From assembly GCF_018323885.1 (NCBI RefSeq), contig NZ_AP024585.1, positions 2,914,001 through 2,978,000 on the forward strand: a stretch of 64,000 nucleotides of DNA. The letters run 5' to 3'. The notes under the pieces are model-generated. The model was not told the origin of the DNA. It worked only from the letters and a program-made list of their open reading frames with translations, and searched no databases. Made by a program: the position numbers and the translations under genes. The stretch's first letter is position 1. Every line of letters begins with the position of its first letter. The DNA is from Citrobacter amalonaticus. GTDB lineage: Bacteria; Pseudomonadota; Gammaproteobacteria; Enterobacterales; Enterobacteriaceae. Below, in pieces: positions 24,595-33,108 of this stretch.

Positions 24595-25337
24595 TTATAT
24601 GCCTTTATTGGCTTTAAACCTTTAATAAATCGTTTTGCCAATTTAAAAAGATTAAAACTTTTTGTGTCAAGGTTTGCGCTGGAAGCTCCTAATTTATTTC
24701 TCTCAGATTCCAATGATGAATTACTGCTATTTTCAGCATCCAATTCAATGATTTTTTCTTTTAACCCATATACTCGAATCCGACTATCAGCCCTTCCTCC
24801 TGTAACGTAGTCATACGGCCAGATAGGTTCAATATTGTATTTTAATATTTTCTCAGCCCCCTGTCTTGTTATGAGATAAGCATGAGCGCCGTAACCGCAG
24901 TCAACAAAGCGAATCAGTTTATTTGAATACCAAATGGATCCCCCCCAAAAGGACCCATAGCCGTTGCGATACCCAAGTAGTAGTACATCAAATAATGGCC
25001 AAGACATACTGTGTTTTATAGATTTTATAAAATCAGCTAACTTTGAATCTATTTTTACATCATCTTCTAGTATAATTGCATATTCATCTTGCGTGTTTAA
25101 AAATTTCTTAAGACAATTTATATGCGAAAGATAGCATCCAATTTCCCCGGGACTTAATTGCCTGCCAATTTTAATTTTTGACTCTAGTTGGAATTTATTA
25201 AGAAAACTGGAATTAATTTCAGAGCCGATCACGGCATTCTCAATATTCAGAACAAGCTCAAGCTTTTTTGCCTCAGATAAAATCCGATTACGCCGATCTT
25301 TTTGTGTTATAAGATTAATGACATATATTTTAATCAC
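24591..25337 (-). CDS. GT25-family glycosyltransferase (LPS biosynthesis type)
   Basis: A 248-residue GT25 protein, the family of LOS/LPS beta-galactosyltransferases such as LgtB/Lex1. It has the INLITQKDRRNRI opening, the LSPGEIGCYLSHINC acceptor-loop motif near residues 61-75, and the ILEDDV metal-binding motif at 89-94. A positively charged C-terminus suggests membrane association. It overlaps the GT61 gene upstream and the GT4 gene downstream by 4 bases each. Confidence 0.88.
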   Translation of the reverse strand: MIKIYVINLITQKDRRNRILSEAKKLELVLNIENAVIGSEINSSFLNKFQLESKIKIGRQLSPGEIGCYLSHINCLKKFLNTQDEYAIILEDDVKIDSKLADFIKSIKHSMSWPLFDVLLLGYRNGYGSFWGGSIWYSNKLIRFVDCGYGAHAYLITRQGAEKILKYNIEPIWPYDYVTGGRADSRIRVYGLKEKIIELDAENSSNSSLESERNKLGASSANLDTKSFNLFKLAKRFIKGLKPIKAYK

Positions 25338-26389
25338 AATAATTCCTTCAATTTATTTATGTTAACACTCCAGGGAAGAGAATTAGCACTTCGATCAACT
25401 GTTTTGGTCATTAGCCATATTGCTTTATAAATTTTTAATTTAATTGATCGAAAAAAACCGACTGAAGTTATTGCAATAAATTGCATATTTTTCTGGTTAG
25501 CGATCTCTTCATAAAAATGTCGAAATCTAAAGATATCATGTTCAAGTAATATTAACCTAGTATTTTCTTTGCAAAAAACTATATGCCCCCAGCCAGCACT
25601 AAAATCACCAACAATAACGTCTGCATTTTTAAAAATGGAAATCTTTTCTTTAAAATTTAATTGTTCCAGTTTAATAACTTCAAAACCATTTTCAGTTAAT
25701 ATCGCATTTATTTCTTTTCGATTCTTCAATGGCCTTTTACCTTGAGAATCGTCCCTTGTTATGTAGATCTTTTTCGGAGATTGATTATTATCATGAACTA
25801 ATTTACTGAGCATTTCGTAGTAATTAATTGACAGTGCGTTAACGCTTATTCCAGAACCACTATTGAAATTACATACATACACTTTTTTATATTTTATAAT
25901 ATTCTTATGATATACAAGATCCGCACAATCTATACCTAACAATTTTATTACTTCCATTTTATATGCCAACCTGTCATCGCTAACTAGCAACTTTAACTCA
26001 GGTTTTTTTTTCTTTAGCTCACAGTAAATAAAAAGCCTTCCTAGAGAGGAAATTAGCCAATGTTGATAATTATGTCCCCATGAATAATCATAAATAAATA
26101 ATTCACAATTATTGTTTATGCGTTCATATTTTTTTTCAGGATAAATTATTCCACCATCATGATCAATGCTAACTTCACTATACTTAAATCCTAAATCAGG
26201 GTGATTCTTGGCCCTATATTTAATCCACCCATTATTATGGATGTACTCATTTACTGTTGCATCTTCGTAAATTTTCAATTCATCGTTATATGCAAAAAAA
26301 TCGAGATCGATGATATAATCATTAAGACATTTAACATCTAATGATTTATATTCTGTCAAGACTGGTAATGAGTGCCGAGCTAATTTCAT
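25334..26389 (-). CDS. GT61-family (DUF563) glycosyltransferase
   Basis: A 351-residue protein with the GT61 signature in its C-terminal half: KKIYITRDDSQGKRPLKNR near residues 200-220, then NADVIVGDFSAGWGHIVFC near 255-275. An N-terminal YDYSWGHNYQHWL segment fits the family's conserved HNFxHW-type motif. GT61 members in bacteria are found in capsule and O-antigen loci, with varied sugar donors. The ATG overlaps the wzx stop by one base (TAATG). Confidence 0.82.
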   Translation of the reverse strand: MKLARHSLPVLTEYKSLDVKCLNDYIIDLDFFAYNDELKIYEDATVNEYIHNNGWIKYRAKNHPDLGFKYSEVSIDHDGGIIYPEKKYERINNNCELFIYDYSWGHNYQHWLISSLGRLFIYCELKKKKPELKLLVSDDRLAYKMEVIKLLGIDCADLVYHKNIIKYKKVYVCNFNSGSGISVNALSINYYEMLSKLVHDNNQSPKKIYITRDDSQGKRPLKNRKEINAILTENGFEVIKLEQLNFKEKISIFKNADVIVGDFSAGWGHIVFCKENTRLILLEHDIFRFRHFYEEIANQKNMQFIAITSVGFFRSIKLKIYKAIWLMTKTVDRSANSLPWSVNINKLKELL

Positions 26390-27762
26390 TATTTAAATCC
26401 TCTTGTTAAATGCTTAACTTTAACATTTTCAAGATATACAATGAGAGGCCATTTCCAGGCATTATATATGCATTGAACAGCTAACTGTGTGAGAAGTATA
26501 TTAATCAAAGTAGCATGTCCAAAATAACTAAGAGTGGCGCATATTAGCAAGAACATTACCCCTGTAATAAATTGATATTTCGTGAAGCTAACATTATTAC
26601 TTGTTGCGATAAAACACATCGATAAACTTTGAATTAGCTCAATTAGAAAAATAAAAAAACATAGGGATAAAACAAAAAAACTTGGAATGATTATTTTTGA
26701 ATTAGTAAACTTGATTAATTCAGGTAGGGCAGTCACCATTAGTATGTACGAAAAGCTATAAAAGCATATGCTTAAAACAACAACTCGGTAAAATAACGAA
26801 AAAAGTTTATTATACTGCCCAAAAGCACGATATTGCACCAAGTTAGGAATCGCATTGTTTATAAGTATAAGCGATACAGATAATATTGTTATACTTAGGT
26901 TTATAACAAAAGACACACCTGCAATATTATCCATGGCAACAACTGATGTTAATACTATGATTGTTGTCCTGTTGCAGATAAAATTTCCCAGACCTCCAAA
27001 TCCAAGCAATAGTGATTTACTTCTGATTATTTTTAAAAGAATTTTAAATTTGCTATTATCGATTCCATCTTTTTGAACGGCATTCTCCGTAACTTGCCTA
27101 ATAAAATTTAGCTGGGTGGAAGAAGAAGCATTCAGAATTAACATAGCCAATGATGAAATGGCTCTTGCCAAACATAAACCTACTAGAGGGAATTGCAGAT
27201 CGATAAACAAAAAGGCCAAAACGAAGAATATTACTGTTGAAAAAATAGTATTTCTGTAGATCTTTGATACGTTACCAGAACCATGAAGATATCCATTATA
27301 CTTTATGCTTATCAACTGAAAAAAAATTGATGAGGAGAATATTAACCAAGCAATTTTATCTTCAGACGACAACTCTAACTTTACTATTATATCATAATAC
27401 ATATATACTAAAGAAAGAACAATAATAGCGAAGAGAGCAAGAATATGGAAAATATAATTATTAATCCTTATTAATGCCTGCAGTGCCTGAAGATCGATAC
27501 TCTCTTTATTTATCTCTTCAGGATTCTCATTATTATACAACTGCTTTAAGGTTACACCACTGAGAATGAAACTTAGATATCTACTTATCGTTGAACTGAA
27601 GCCAAAATCAAATATTATTACAAGGCTATAAAACGATATAAAGAGCATCCATAGAGAGAAATCATTAGCTGTTAGGTGTTTTAATATAAGAGGTATAATT
27701 ATTATATTTGACAACACAGAGAAGGATCGCGATAAGAAACCAAGACCTGCAGATTTAAACAT
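26389..27762 (-). CDS. wzx: Wzx, O-antigen flippase
   Basis: A 457-residue polytopic membrane protein with about 12 hydrophobic helices. The MFKSAGLGFLSRSFSVLSNIIIIP start and the FDFGFSSTISRYLSFILSG segment are typical of Wzx (PST/MOP superfamily). It flips undecaprenyl-linked O units to the periplasm. AGGAG lies 9 bases from the ATG. It is distinct from the colanic acid flippase WzxC in this window. It overlaps wzy by 8 bases. Named on topology and position; the sequence is very divergent, as is normal for Wzx. Confidence 0.88.
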   Translation of the reverse strand: MFKSAGLGFLSRSFSVLSNIIIIPLILKHLTANDFSLWMLFISFYSLVIIFDFGFSSTISRYLSFILSGVTLKQLYNNENPEEINKESIDLQALQALIRINNYIFHILALFAIIVLSLVYMYYDIIVKLELSSEDKIAWLIFSSSIFFQLISIKYNGYLHGSGNVSKIYRNTIFSTVIFFVLAFLFIDLQFPLVGLCLARAISSLAMLILNASSSTQLNFIRQVTENAVQKDGIDNSKFKILLKIIRSKSLLLGFGGLGNFICNRTTIIVLTSVVAMDNIAGVSFVINLSITILSVSLILINNAIPNLVQYRAFGQYNKLFSLFYRVVVLSICFYSFSYILMVTALPELIKFTNSKIIIPSFFVLSLCFFIFLIELIQSLSMCFIATSNNVSFTKYQFITGVMFLLICATLSYFGHATLINILLTQLAVQCIYNAWKWPLIVYLENVKVKHLTRGFK

Positions 27763-28978
27763 TTATCTTTCTCCTCATTAACATATAGTTATAGTTAGCA
27801 GTCCAATGAGGAAGTGCTATTATTACACCCAAGTACAGAGTAACCATCCCATTAAAAAGTATGTGGCCTGCGATTGAGGACACAAGGAATAGCATGGTGC
27901 CAATATAAGTTGAAAGGACTATTATTTTTTTCGGCGAATACAGTTTGATAAATTTATTTTCATAAGATAACAAGCTTAAGAATGTAATTAAATATAAAAG
28001 CAGGGTAAATACGCCATATATAATAGCTATGTCGGCTATGTCTATTTCAGTCAATGGCTTATGGAATGAATTTATTCCAGAGAACCCCATTCCTGTCAGA
28101 AACAATATTATATTACCATTAAGAAATGAATGCATATTATCAATGAAGAAAATATCTCGACCGGAAAAAATAACCTTAGCCAGTCCCCCGACACCATAAA
28201 AATGGCCTATCCTTTCGGCAAGACTTGAATTTAGTATTTCTTCCAAATAAACCATAAAAAAACAGAGAATAGATAATAAGATAACCAATAATGTCCAAAA
28301 ATTTTTCTTCTTTTTACCAACCAAAATCGGAAGAACGACAATCGATAATGCAACGAATATAATACTTGTCTTCGTTCCAATACCTGCAGCACAAACCAGT
28401 AGAAATGCTGATGATAGCCAGTAATATTTCATACCAGCATTAAGAGAAATATAAAGCGTAATGCCAGCGATTATACAGTAAACACCTGAAAGAGCATTTG
28501 CAGCATAGAAAAATCCCTTGAATCCAAAGTCAGTATATGATGATTCACCCAAGCCTAAAATACTGAAGGTTAAATTGATTGATATAATTAATAATGAGTA
28601 GCTGGATAGTACTTTTATATACCACTGAGGGTTAAAATATGTAAAGTTTGCAACAGATGCAAAAATAACAAAAGTCGTAGCTAGTTTTATATATTCAGAT
28701 AGATCCATTGCAAGATTTGAAGATGTGCTATATATGGAGTGGATTGAAAGAATAATTAGACCATATAGTATTATCAAAAAATTACAAATAAGACTATTTT
28801 TAGAAAAGCAATTATATATAAGACAAATACAAAATATTATTATTTTGTATATAGCCGATACTCCTGCATCGGTATTAAACTTAAAAAGCAAAAAGCCGTT
28901 CAATGTATCGATTACTAGTTGATTTAAAATCAAAAACAATAACAAATACTCAAGTGATTTTTTAATTTTACATTTCAT
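27755..28978 (-). CDS. wzy: Wzy, O-antigen polymerase
   Basis: A 407-residue protein made of about 10-12 hydrophobic helices, with a larger hydrophilic loop (about residues 265-320) between late helices, the usual Wzy layout. Wzy joins O units in the periplasm. An in-frame TTG at 28996 would add six residues and overlap the preceding gene; ATG 28978, four bases after that gene's stop, is preferred. Assigned by topology, its place beside wzx and the absence of another candidate. Confidence 0.83.
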   Translation of the reverse strand: MKCKIKKSLEYLLLFLILNQLVIDTLNGFLLFKFNTDAGVSAIYKIIIFCICLIYNCFSKNSLICNFLIILYGLIILSIHSIYSTSSNLAMDLSEYIKLATTFVIFASVANFTYFNPQWYIKVLSSYSLLIISINLTFSILGLGESSYTDFGFKGFFYAANALSGVYCIIAGITLYISLNAGMKYYWLSSAFLLVCAAGIGTKTSIIFVALSIVVLPILVGKKKKNFWTLLVILLSILCFFMVYLEEILNSSLAERIGHFYGVGGLAKVIFSGRDIFFIDNMHSFLNGNIILFLTGMGFSGINSFHKPLTEIDIADIAIIYGVFTLLLYLITFLSLLSYENKFIKLYSPKKIIVLSTYIGTMLFLVSSIAGHILFNGMVTLYLGVIIALPHWTANYNYMLMRRKINV

Positions 28979-28982
28979 ATGG

Positions 28983-29741
28983 CTATTTACTTTCAAAGAT
29001 ATTGTTCACTTTTTTTAGAGCAACATATTCCTCTGGGATGCCAGCAAAAACAACATCAGCTTTATCAATTTTATGATAATGAATTTTTTTATTTTCCCTA
29101 ATAAGTATATTATATAGCGGAGCAACGTATAATTCCCCCTTTTCCCATTCATCTTCTGGCAATTTAAGATAATTTTCAAATGCAAACAAATAATCCTTTA
29201 TGTTCGTGAAATAATAAAGCCCTGTACAACATAAGCTCGAAATTGGATCCTTTTCAGTCGTTTTCACAACAAGAGTTGATAATGAATTTTCAGGTTTAAC
29301 AAATGACCAATTATTGCCCTCACCATCGAAAACTTCTAGATAGCCGTCCTCAATTAAATTTTTGTCCGGATAATAAAAGTTACGTCTTATAGTATCTATA
29401 TTGAAAATAGTTAGTGATTCGTCCGGATCGAATATAATGGTTTTATTTATTTTCTTGATGCCTTCATAAACAGTCTCTGCTTGTCCACGTGTTTCATGTG
29501 AGAGAACACAAACATGATACTGTTTTATACCTAACTTACTAATTTCAGACTTGATAAATTCCACTGAATTTAATGAATCCCTAACAATGAAAACAAAACG
29601 CTCAGTTTCAAATAATGTCTCAAAGCTAGACACAGTATAATGAAATAATGTTTTTCCATGTACTTCAAGCATATATTTGGGAGAAGTGTAACCAGCTTTG
29701 AAAAAACGTGAACTTAATCCAGCCATAGGAATTACAATCAT
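28983..29741 (-). CDS. Nucleotidyltransferase of the O-antigen activation module
   Basis: A 252-residue NTP-transferase (GT-A-like fold) protein. The nucleotide-binding start is intact: IPMAGLSSRFFKAGYTSPKYM with Arg12 and Lys22. SHETRGQAETV at about residues 81-91 binds the base, and FNID near 113-116 supplies the metal aspartate. Proteins of this type couple NTP to a sugar phosphate or other phosphorylated small molecule. It overlaps the nucleotidyltransferase-kinase fusion upstream by 4 bases. The substrate cannot be read. Confidence 0.8.
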   Translation of the reverse strand: MIVIPMAGLSSRFFKAGYTSPKYMLEVHGKTLFHYTVSSFETLFETERFVFIVRDSLNSVEFIKSEISKLGIKQYHVCVLSHETRGQAETVYEGIKKINKTIIFDPDESLTIFNIDTIRRNFYYPDKNLIEDGYLEVFDGEGNNWSFVKPENSLSTLVVKTTEKDPISSLCCTGLYYFTNIKDYLFAFENYLKLPEDEWEKGELYVAPLYNILIRENKKIHYHKIDKADVVFAGIPEEYVALKKVNNIFESK

Positions 29742-31327
29742 TTTGCTTTCTCATGAATTAATTTATATAGTCTAAAAGCATTCGCAAATAAGGCATTTTG
29801 TCTCTTAGCATCATCTGCATGTAAAGGCAACATCGATAAAAACAAATGAATCTGCATTGCATAAAGATTATTTTCTGAAATTGAGAATTGAGACAATACC
29901 ATATCAGTGAACATCTTCTGTAACTGTTTTATTTTTTCATTTTCATCGAGAATAAAGTTTATCTTATAGTCAGTAAGGTCGATATCGTAATATCCGGCAA
30001 TAATCCAGTCATACATTCCTAGTATTGAGTGGCTTATTTTTGCTAAGTCATAATACATTGACCCATAGATAGTGAGCTCTTTATTTGTTGTTAAGCCTCT
30101 AGGGTCGATGACTTTAATCCTATTCGCTCGAAAATCAAAAAGGATATTGCTAAAACAAAAATCTCCATGCATGAGACTTACTTTGATATCCTGTGGTATA
30201 TTTTTATTTGCAACGTTCAGAACATCTGAAACACTTATATATTCACCATTGAACTCCCATGCATCGTCTAAATTAAACTCCCTTTCCTTACAGAACACTT
30301 TCAGTCTCTCATTTGTTTTTTCTACTAATAATTCGCTTAGCCTAGAATAAGATTCCTTCTGTTGAGGTTCATAAAGCGAGCAATTTTTAATGAATTCTAA
30401 ACATCTATCTAAAATACATTTCCATACTATGATGGGTAAATCTGCAAATACATAAAGTTCATTTAATGCTGTAAAATATAGATACTCTAGTTTATAGCTT
30501 AAATTATTATTTCTTACTGCCTTTCCAAAGTATTGTGGTGTATATCTTTTAATCTCTTGTGGTACACTCTCAAACCAATTGGCTTCGGCAGATATTTTAA
30601 CAGCATCATGACTCGATTTTTCAACCCAATCGGATGTTATTTCTAACTCATTGAAAGCCCTCTGAGTTGTAAACTTGGCTTTAGATTTATAATACGTATT
30701 TATATGCCCAAAATCTAACCATTGTTCAACTTCAACAACCAATAAATTATCATTGCTGTGGTATTTATTTAATGCTTCAATGAACCCATAGTTACTTTCA
30801 ATTAAGCACTCTTGAAGCAACAGTATATTATCAAAGCCAAAATGACCACATACTACATTATTATCTAAAAACTTAATTTCTTCTTCTGAAAATTCAAGAT
30901 TATCGTCTTTTTTATTTATAATAGCCCAATTGTAACTATCATCTGCCTTTGAAATTGCTATAAAATTCGAACTATCTAACACTTGTTTGATAGATACTAT
31001 TGTATCTCCAAACAATACTTGGAGTTTTTCATCTTTCGATTTTCGCTTGATATAATCAATAGCAAATGACAACGATTTACCAAGTGAAAAATCATCATCT
31101 ACAGCAATTATATCCACATCATGATTTTCCAACCACTTTTTATCTAATTCTGAAATGCCATAGGATTTAGGAAATGTAATATATTTCTCTTCTGAATCAC
31201 TAAATAATCGTATTTGATGTTGAAACAATCGCTTATTACCTAAGGGCAACATACTCGGTGGTAGTTTACCAAATTCGGATTGTAGTTCGAGATCAATATA
31301 TGCTGCTGAAAGTATTAAAACCATCAT
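29738..31327 (-). CDS. Fusion of degenerate nucleotidyltransferase and choline-kinase-like phosphotransferase
   Basis: A 529-residue two-domain protein. Residues about 1-225 look like a sugar-nucleotidyltransferase fold, with FGDTI (Asp108) and a C-terminal WLDFGH motif like the W-x-D-x-G-T of RmlA/GlmU-type enzymes. The usual Gly-rich GxGxR loop is replaced by SAAYIDLELQSEFGKLPPSM, so activity is doubtful. Residues about 240-529 are an APH/choline-kinase-like domain with the catalytic HGDFCFSN (His387, Asp389, Asn394) and the metal-binding VIDPRG (Asp408). The layout resembles LicCA fusions (phosphocholine cytidylyltransferase plus choline kinase). A second ATG at 31324 is better spaced from AAGGA and could be the true start. 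It overlaps the HAD gene by 4 bases. Confidence 0.78.
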   Translation of the reverse strand: MMVLILSAAYIDLELQSEFGKLPPSMLPLGNKRLFQHQIRLFSDSEEKYITFPKSYGISELDKKWLENHDVDIIAVDDDFSLGKSLSFAIDYIKRKSKDEKLQVLFGDTIVSIKQVLDSSNFIAISKADDSYNWAIINKKDDNLEFSEEEIKFLDNNVVCGHFGFDNILLLQECLIESNYGFIEALNKYHSNDNLLVVEVEQWLDFGHINTYYKSKAKFTTQRAFNELEITSDWVEKSSHDAVKISAEANWFESVPQEIKRYTPQYFGKAVRNNNLSYKLEYLYFTALNELYVFADLPIIVWKCILDRCLEFIKNCSLYEPQQKESYSRLSELLVEKTNERLKVFCKEREFNLDDAWEFNGEYISVSDVLNVANKNIPQDIKVSLMHGDFCFSNILFDFRANRIKVIDPRGLTTNKELTIYGSMYYDLAKISHSILGMYDWIIAGYYDIDLTDYKINFILDENEKIKQLQKMFTDMVLSQFSISENNLYAMQIHLFLSMLPLHADDAKRQNALFANAFRLYKLIHEKAK

Positions 31328-31707
31328 TTATCCTTAATGAATAGAGTATTTAATTCATCCATACTCATTCTTGAAAACTCATCAGGCCTTACAGCTCGAT
31401 CATCTACATAAAAACCCTCATTGCCACACCAAGGTTTTCCAACGATTATCTCATCGAATGGAACATTATGCTTATTTAGCCAATCAATTATGATTGGCAA
31501 TGTGTGTATATTTATTTTCCCTACATTCCCTTCATACGTTCGCATATTACGAGCAGTCATGATAACAATAGAAAAACCTAATTCTTTGTACTCCTGAAGT
31601 TTCTTAATGACTTTCAGTTTAGGCTTAACATTTTTATAATCATTCGTATCAGCCTCAGTAAGTGTTCCATCAAGATCTATAATTATCTTGTTCACAATAA
31701 CCTTCAT
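31324..31707 (-). CDS. Small HAD-family phosphatase, first gene of the O-antigen cluster
   Basis: A 127-residue HAD protein with all four motifs: DLDGTLTEAD (Asp11, Asp13), VIMTARN, the lysine in VGKPWCG and VDDRA near the C-terminus. It has almost no cap domain, like small sugar-phosphate phosphatases. Similar proteins in capsule loci are annotated as capsule biosynthesis phosphatases. It likely removes a phosphate from an intermediate used by the next two genes. ATG 31707 has a poor ribosome-binding site; GTG 31695, preceded by AAGG, would give NKIIIDLDGT and is an alternative start. Confidence 0.8.
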   Translation of the reverse strand: MKVIVNKIIIDLDGTLTEADTNDYKNVKPKLKVIKKLQEYKELGFSIVIMTARNMRTYEGNVGKINIHTLPIIIDWLNKHNVPFDEIIVGKPWCGNEGFYVDDRAVRPDEFSRMSMDELNTLFIKDK

Positions 31708-31732
31708 TTTTAATATTTAAAGCTCTGTTTAC

Positions 31733-31770
31733 ACGCTACCGCCCCTGGCTTTACAGCTACCAGTGCACTG
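31733..31770 (-). promoter_or_regulatory. JUMPStart with ops element, leader of the O-antigen cluster
   Basis: On the minus strand the sequence reads CAGTGCACTGGTAGCTGTAA then AGCCAGGGGCGGTAGCGT, a near-exact JUMPStart. The last 11 bases (31733-31743, GGCGGTAGCGT) are the ops site, where RNA polymerase pauses and RfaH is recruited. It lies 26 bases before the HAD start codon. Confidence 0.95.
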
Positions 31771-31940
31771 CGTACTCTCACAGACGTGTTGAGCTCTGCT
31801 TTCTCTCGCGCAAAGCTGCTAAACTCAAACCCTAATTGTCTTACCAATTGATGTCAGAAACAAGAAGAAATCTTATAAAAAGCGGTGCTAAATTTTGTAG
31901 TTAACCCAATGAAATCATAAATATTTTTCGAAGATGAAAA

Positions 31941-31997
31941 AACGGTAGCAACATTCCGGGCATATCTGCATCACCGCGTCGAATGTTAACTACCGTT
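31941..31997. repeat. Spaced inverted repeat downstream of galF
   Basis: Arms AACGGTAGCAACATTC (31941-31956) and GAATGTTAACTACCGTT (31981-31997) pair almost fully around a 24-base loop. On the minus strand the left flank gives a run of T residues (TTTTTTCATC), so it may end the galF transcript just before the O-antigen promoter region. Confidence 0.6.
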
Positions 31998-32037
31998 ATG
32001 TGTTTTTACGATCTGACGGACCGTCGATTCTTTAAAC

Positions 32038-32931
32038 TTACTCGCTAAACAACTTCTCAATGCCTTTACGGAACTTCGCCCCTTCTTTCAGATTGCGCAG
32101 TCCGTACTTCACAAACGCCTGCATGTAGCCCAATTTTTTACCGCAGTCGTAGCTGTCGCCGGTCATTAGCATGGCGTCAACGGATTGTTTTTTCGCCAGT
32201 GCTGCAATTGCATCGGTCAACTGGATACGGCCCCAGGCGCCCGGTTCGGTTCTTTCGAGTTCGGCCCAGATATCCGCTGAGAGGACATAACGCCCTACCG
32301 CCATCAGATCGGAATCCAGCGTTTGCGGCTGATCCGGTTTCTCAATAAACTCAACAATGCGACTCACCTTGCCTTCATTATCCAGCGGATCTTTCGTCTG
32401 GATGACGGAGTACTCGGAAAGGTCACCCGGCATACGTTTCGCCAGAACCTGACTACGGCCAGTTTCTTCAAAACGCGCAACCATTGCCGCAAGGTTATAG
32501 CGCAGCGGATCGGCACTGGCGGTATCAATAACGATATCAGGCAATACCACCACAAAAGGATTATCGCCAATCGCCGGACGCGCGCAAAGAATGGAGTGAC
32601 CCAGCCCCAGCGGCTGCGCCTGGCGCACGTTCATAATGGTCACGCCCGGAGGACAAATGGACTGCACTTCCGCCAGCAACTGACGCTTCACGCGTTGCTC
32701 AAGGAGTGACTCAAGTTCATAAGAGGTGTCGAAATGGTTCTCAACGGCGTTTTTAGACGCGTGTGTGACCAGGAGGATTTCTTTGATCCCTGCAGCTACG
32801 ATTTCGTCAACGATATACTGAATCATGGGTTTGTCGACGATCGGCAGCATCTCTTTGGGAATTGCCTTGGTGGCAGGCAACATGTGCATACCCAGACCCG
32901 CTACCGGTATAACTGCTTTCAAATTACTCAT
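32038..32931 (-). CDS. galF: GalF, GalU-like UTP-glucose-1-phosphate uridylyltransferase subunit
   Basis: A 297-residue GalU paralogue. It has the IPVAGLG start, [14 protein letters not shown] and the [11 protein letters not shown] and VEFIEKPD blocks. The GalU signature [14 protein letters not shown] reads [14 protein letters not shown] here, so the signature arginine is a histidine. This is known for GalF and fits a modulator of GalU rather than an efficient enzyme. The start at 32931 (MSNLKAV) is chosen over 32943 by family length. It sits between wcaM and the O-antigen JUMPStart. Confidence 0.95.
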   Translation of the reverse strand: MSNLKAVIPVAGLGMHMLPATKAIPKEMLPIVDKPMIQYIVDEIVAAGIKEILLVTHASKNAVENHFDTSYELESLLEQRVKRQLLAEVQSICPPGVTIMNVRQAQPLGLGHSILCARPAIGDNPFVVVLPDIVIDTASADPLRYNLAAMVARFEETGRSQVLAKRMPGDLSEYSVIQTKDPLDNEGKVSRIVEFIEKPDQPQTLDSDLMAVGRYVLSADIWAELERTEPGAWGRIQLTDAIAALAKKQSVDAMLMTGDSYDCGKKLGYMQAFVKYGLRNLKEGAKFRKGIEKLFSE

Positions 32932-33108
32932 TATTTCATCCACCTGTAAAATGGTTGCTGAATTATAGCCTTTTGACTCGTTTTAGCCAGCATGAATTAG
33001 TTAGAGGAAATCATCGCTGCTTTGTCACTGATGCTACGCCGGTCACTGATAAATTGCAGTAGCCATAATCTTAAGTATGGACCGATTTCGCCAGGAATGG
33101 TCGCAAAT

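Larger units (their letters stand above)
31708..32037 (-). promoter_or_regulatory. Intergenic region between galF and the O-antigen cluster
   Basis: This 330-base gap holds the 3' end signals of galF, the 31941-31997 inverted repeat, the presumed O-antigen promoter (not resolvable by eye, likely between about 31775 and 31935) and the JUMPStart leader. No open frame in it looks like a gene. Confidence 0.7.
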
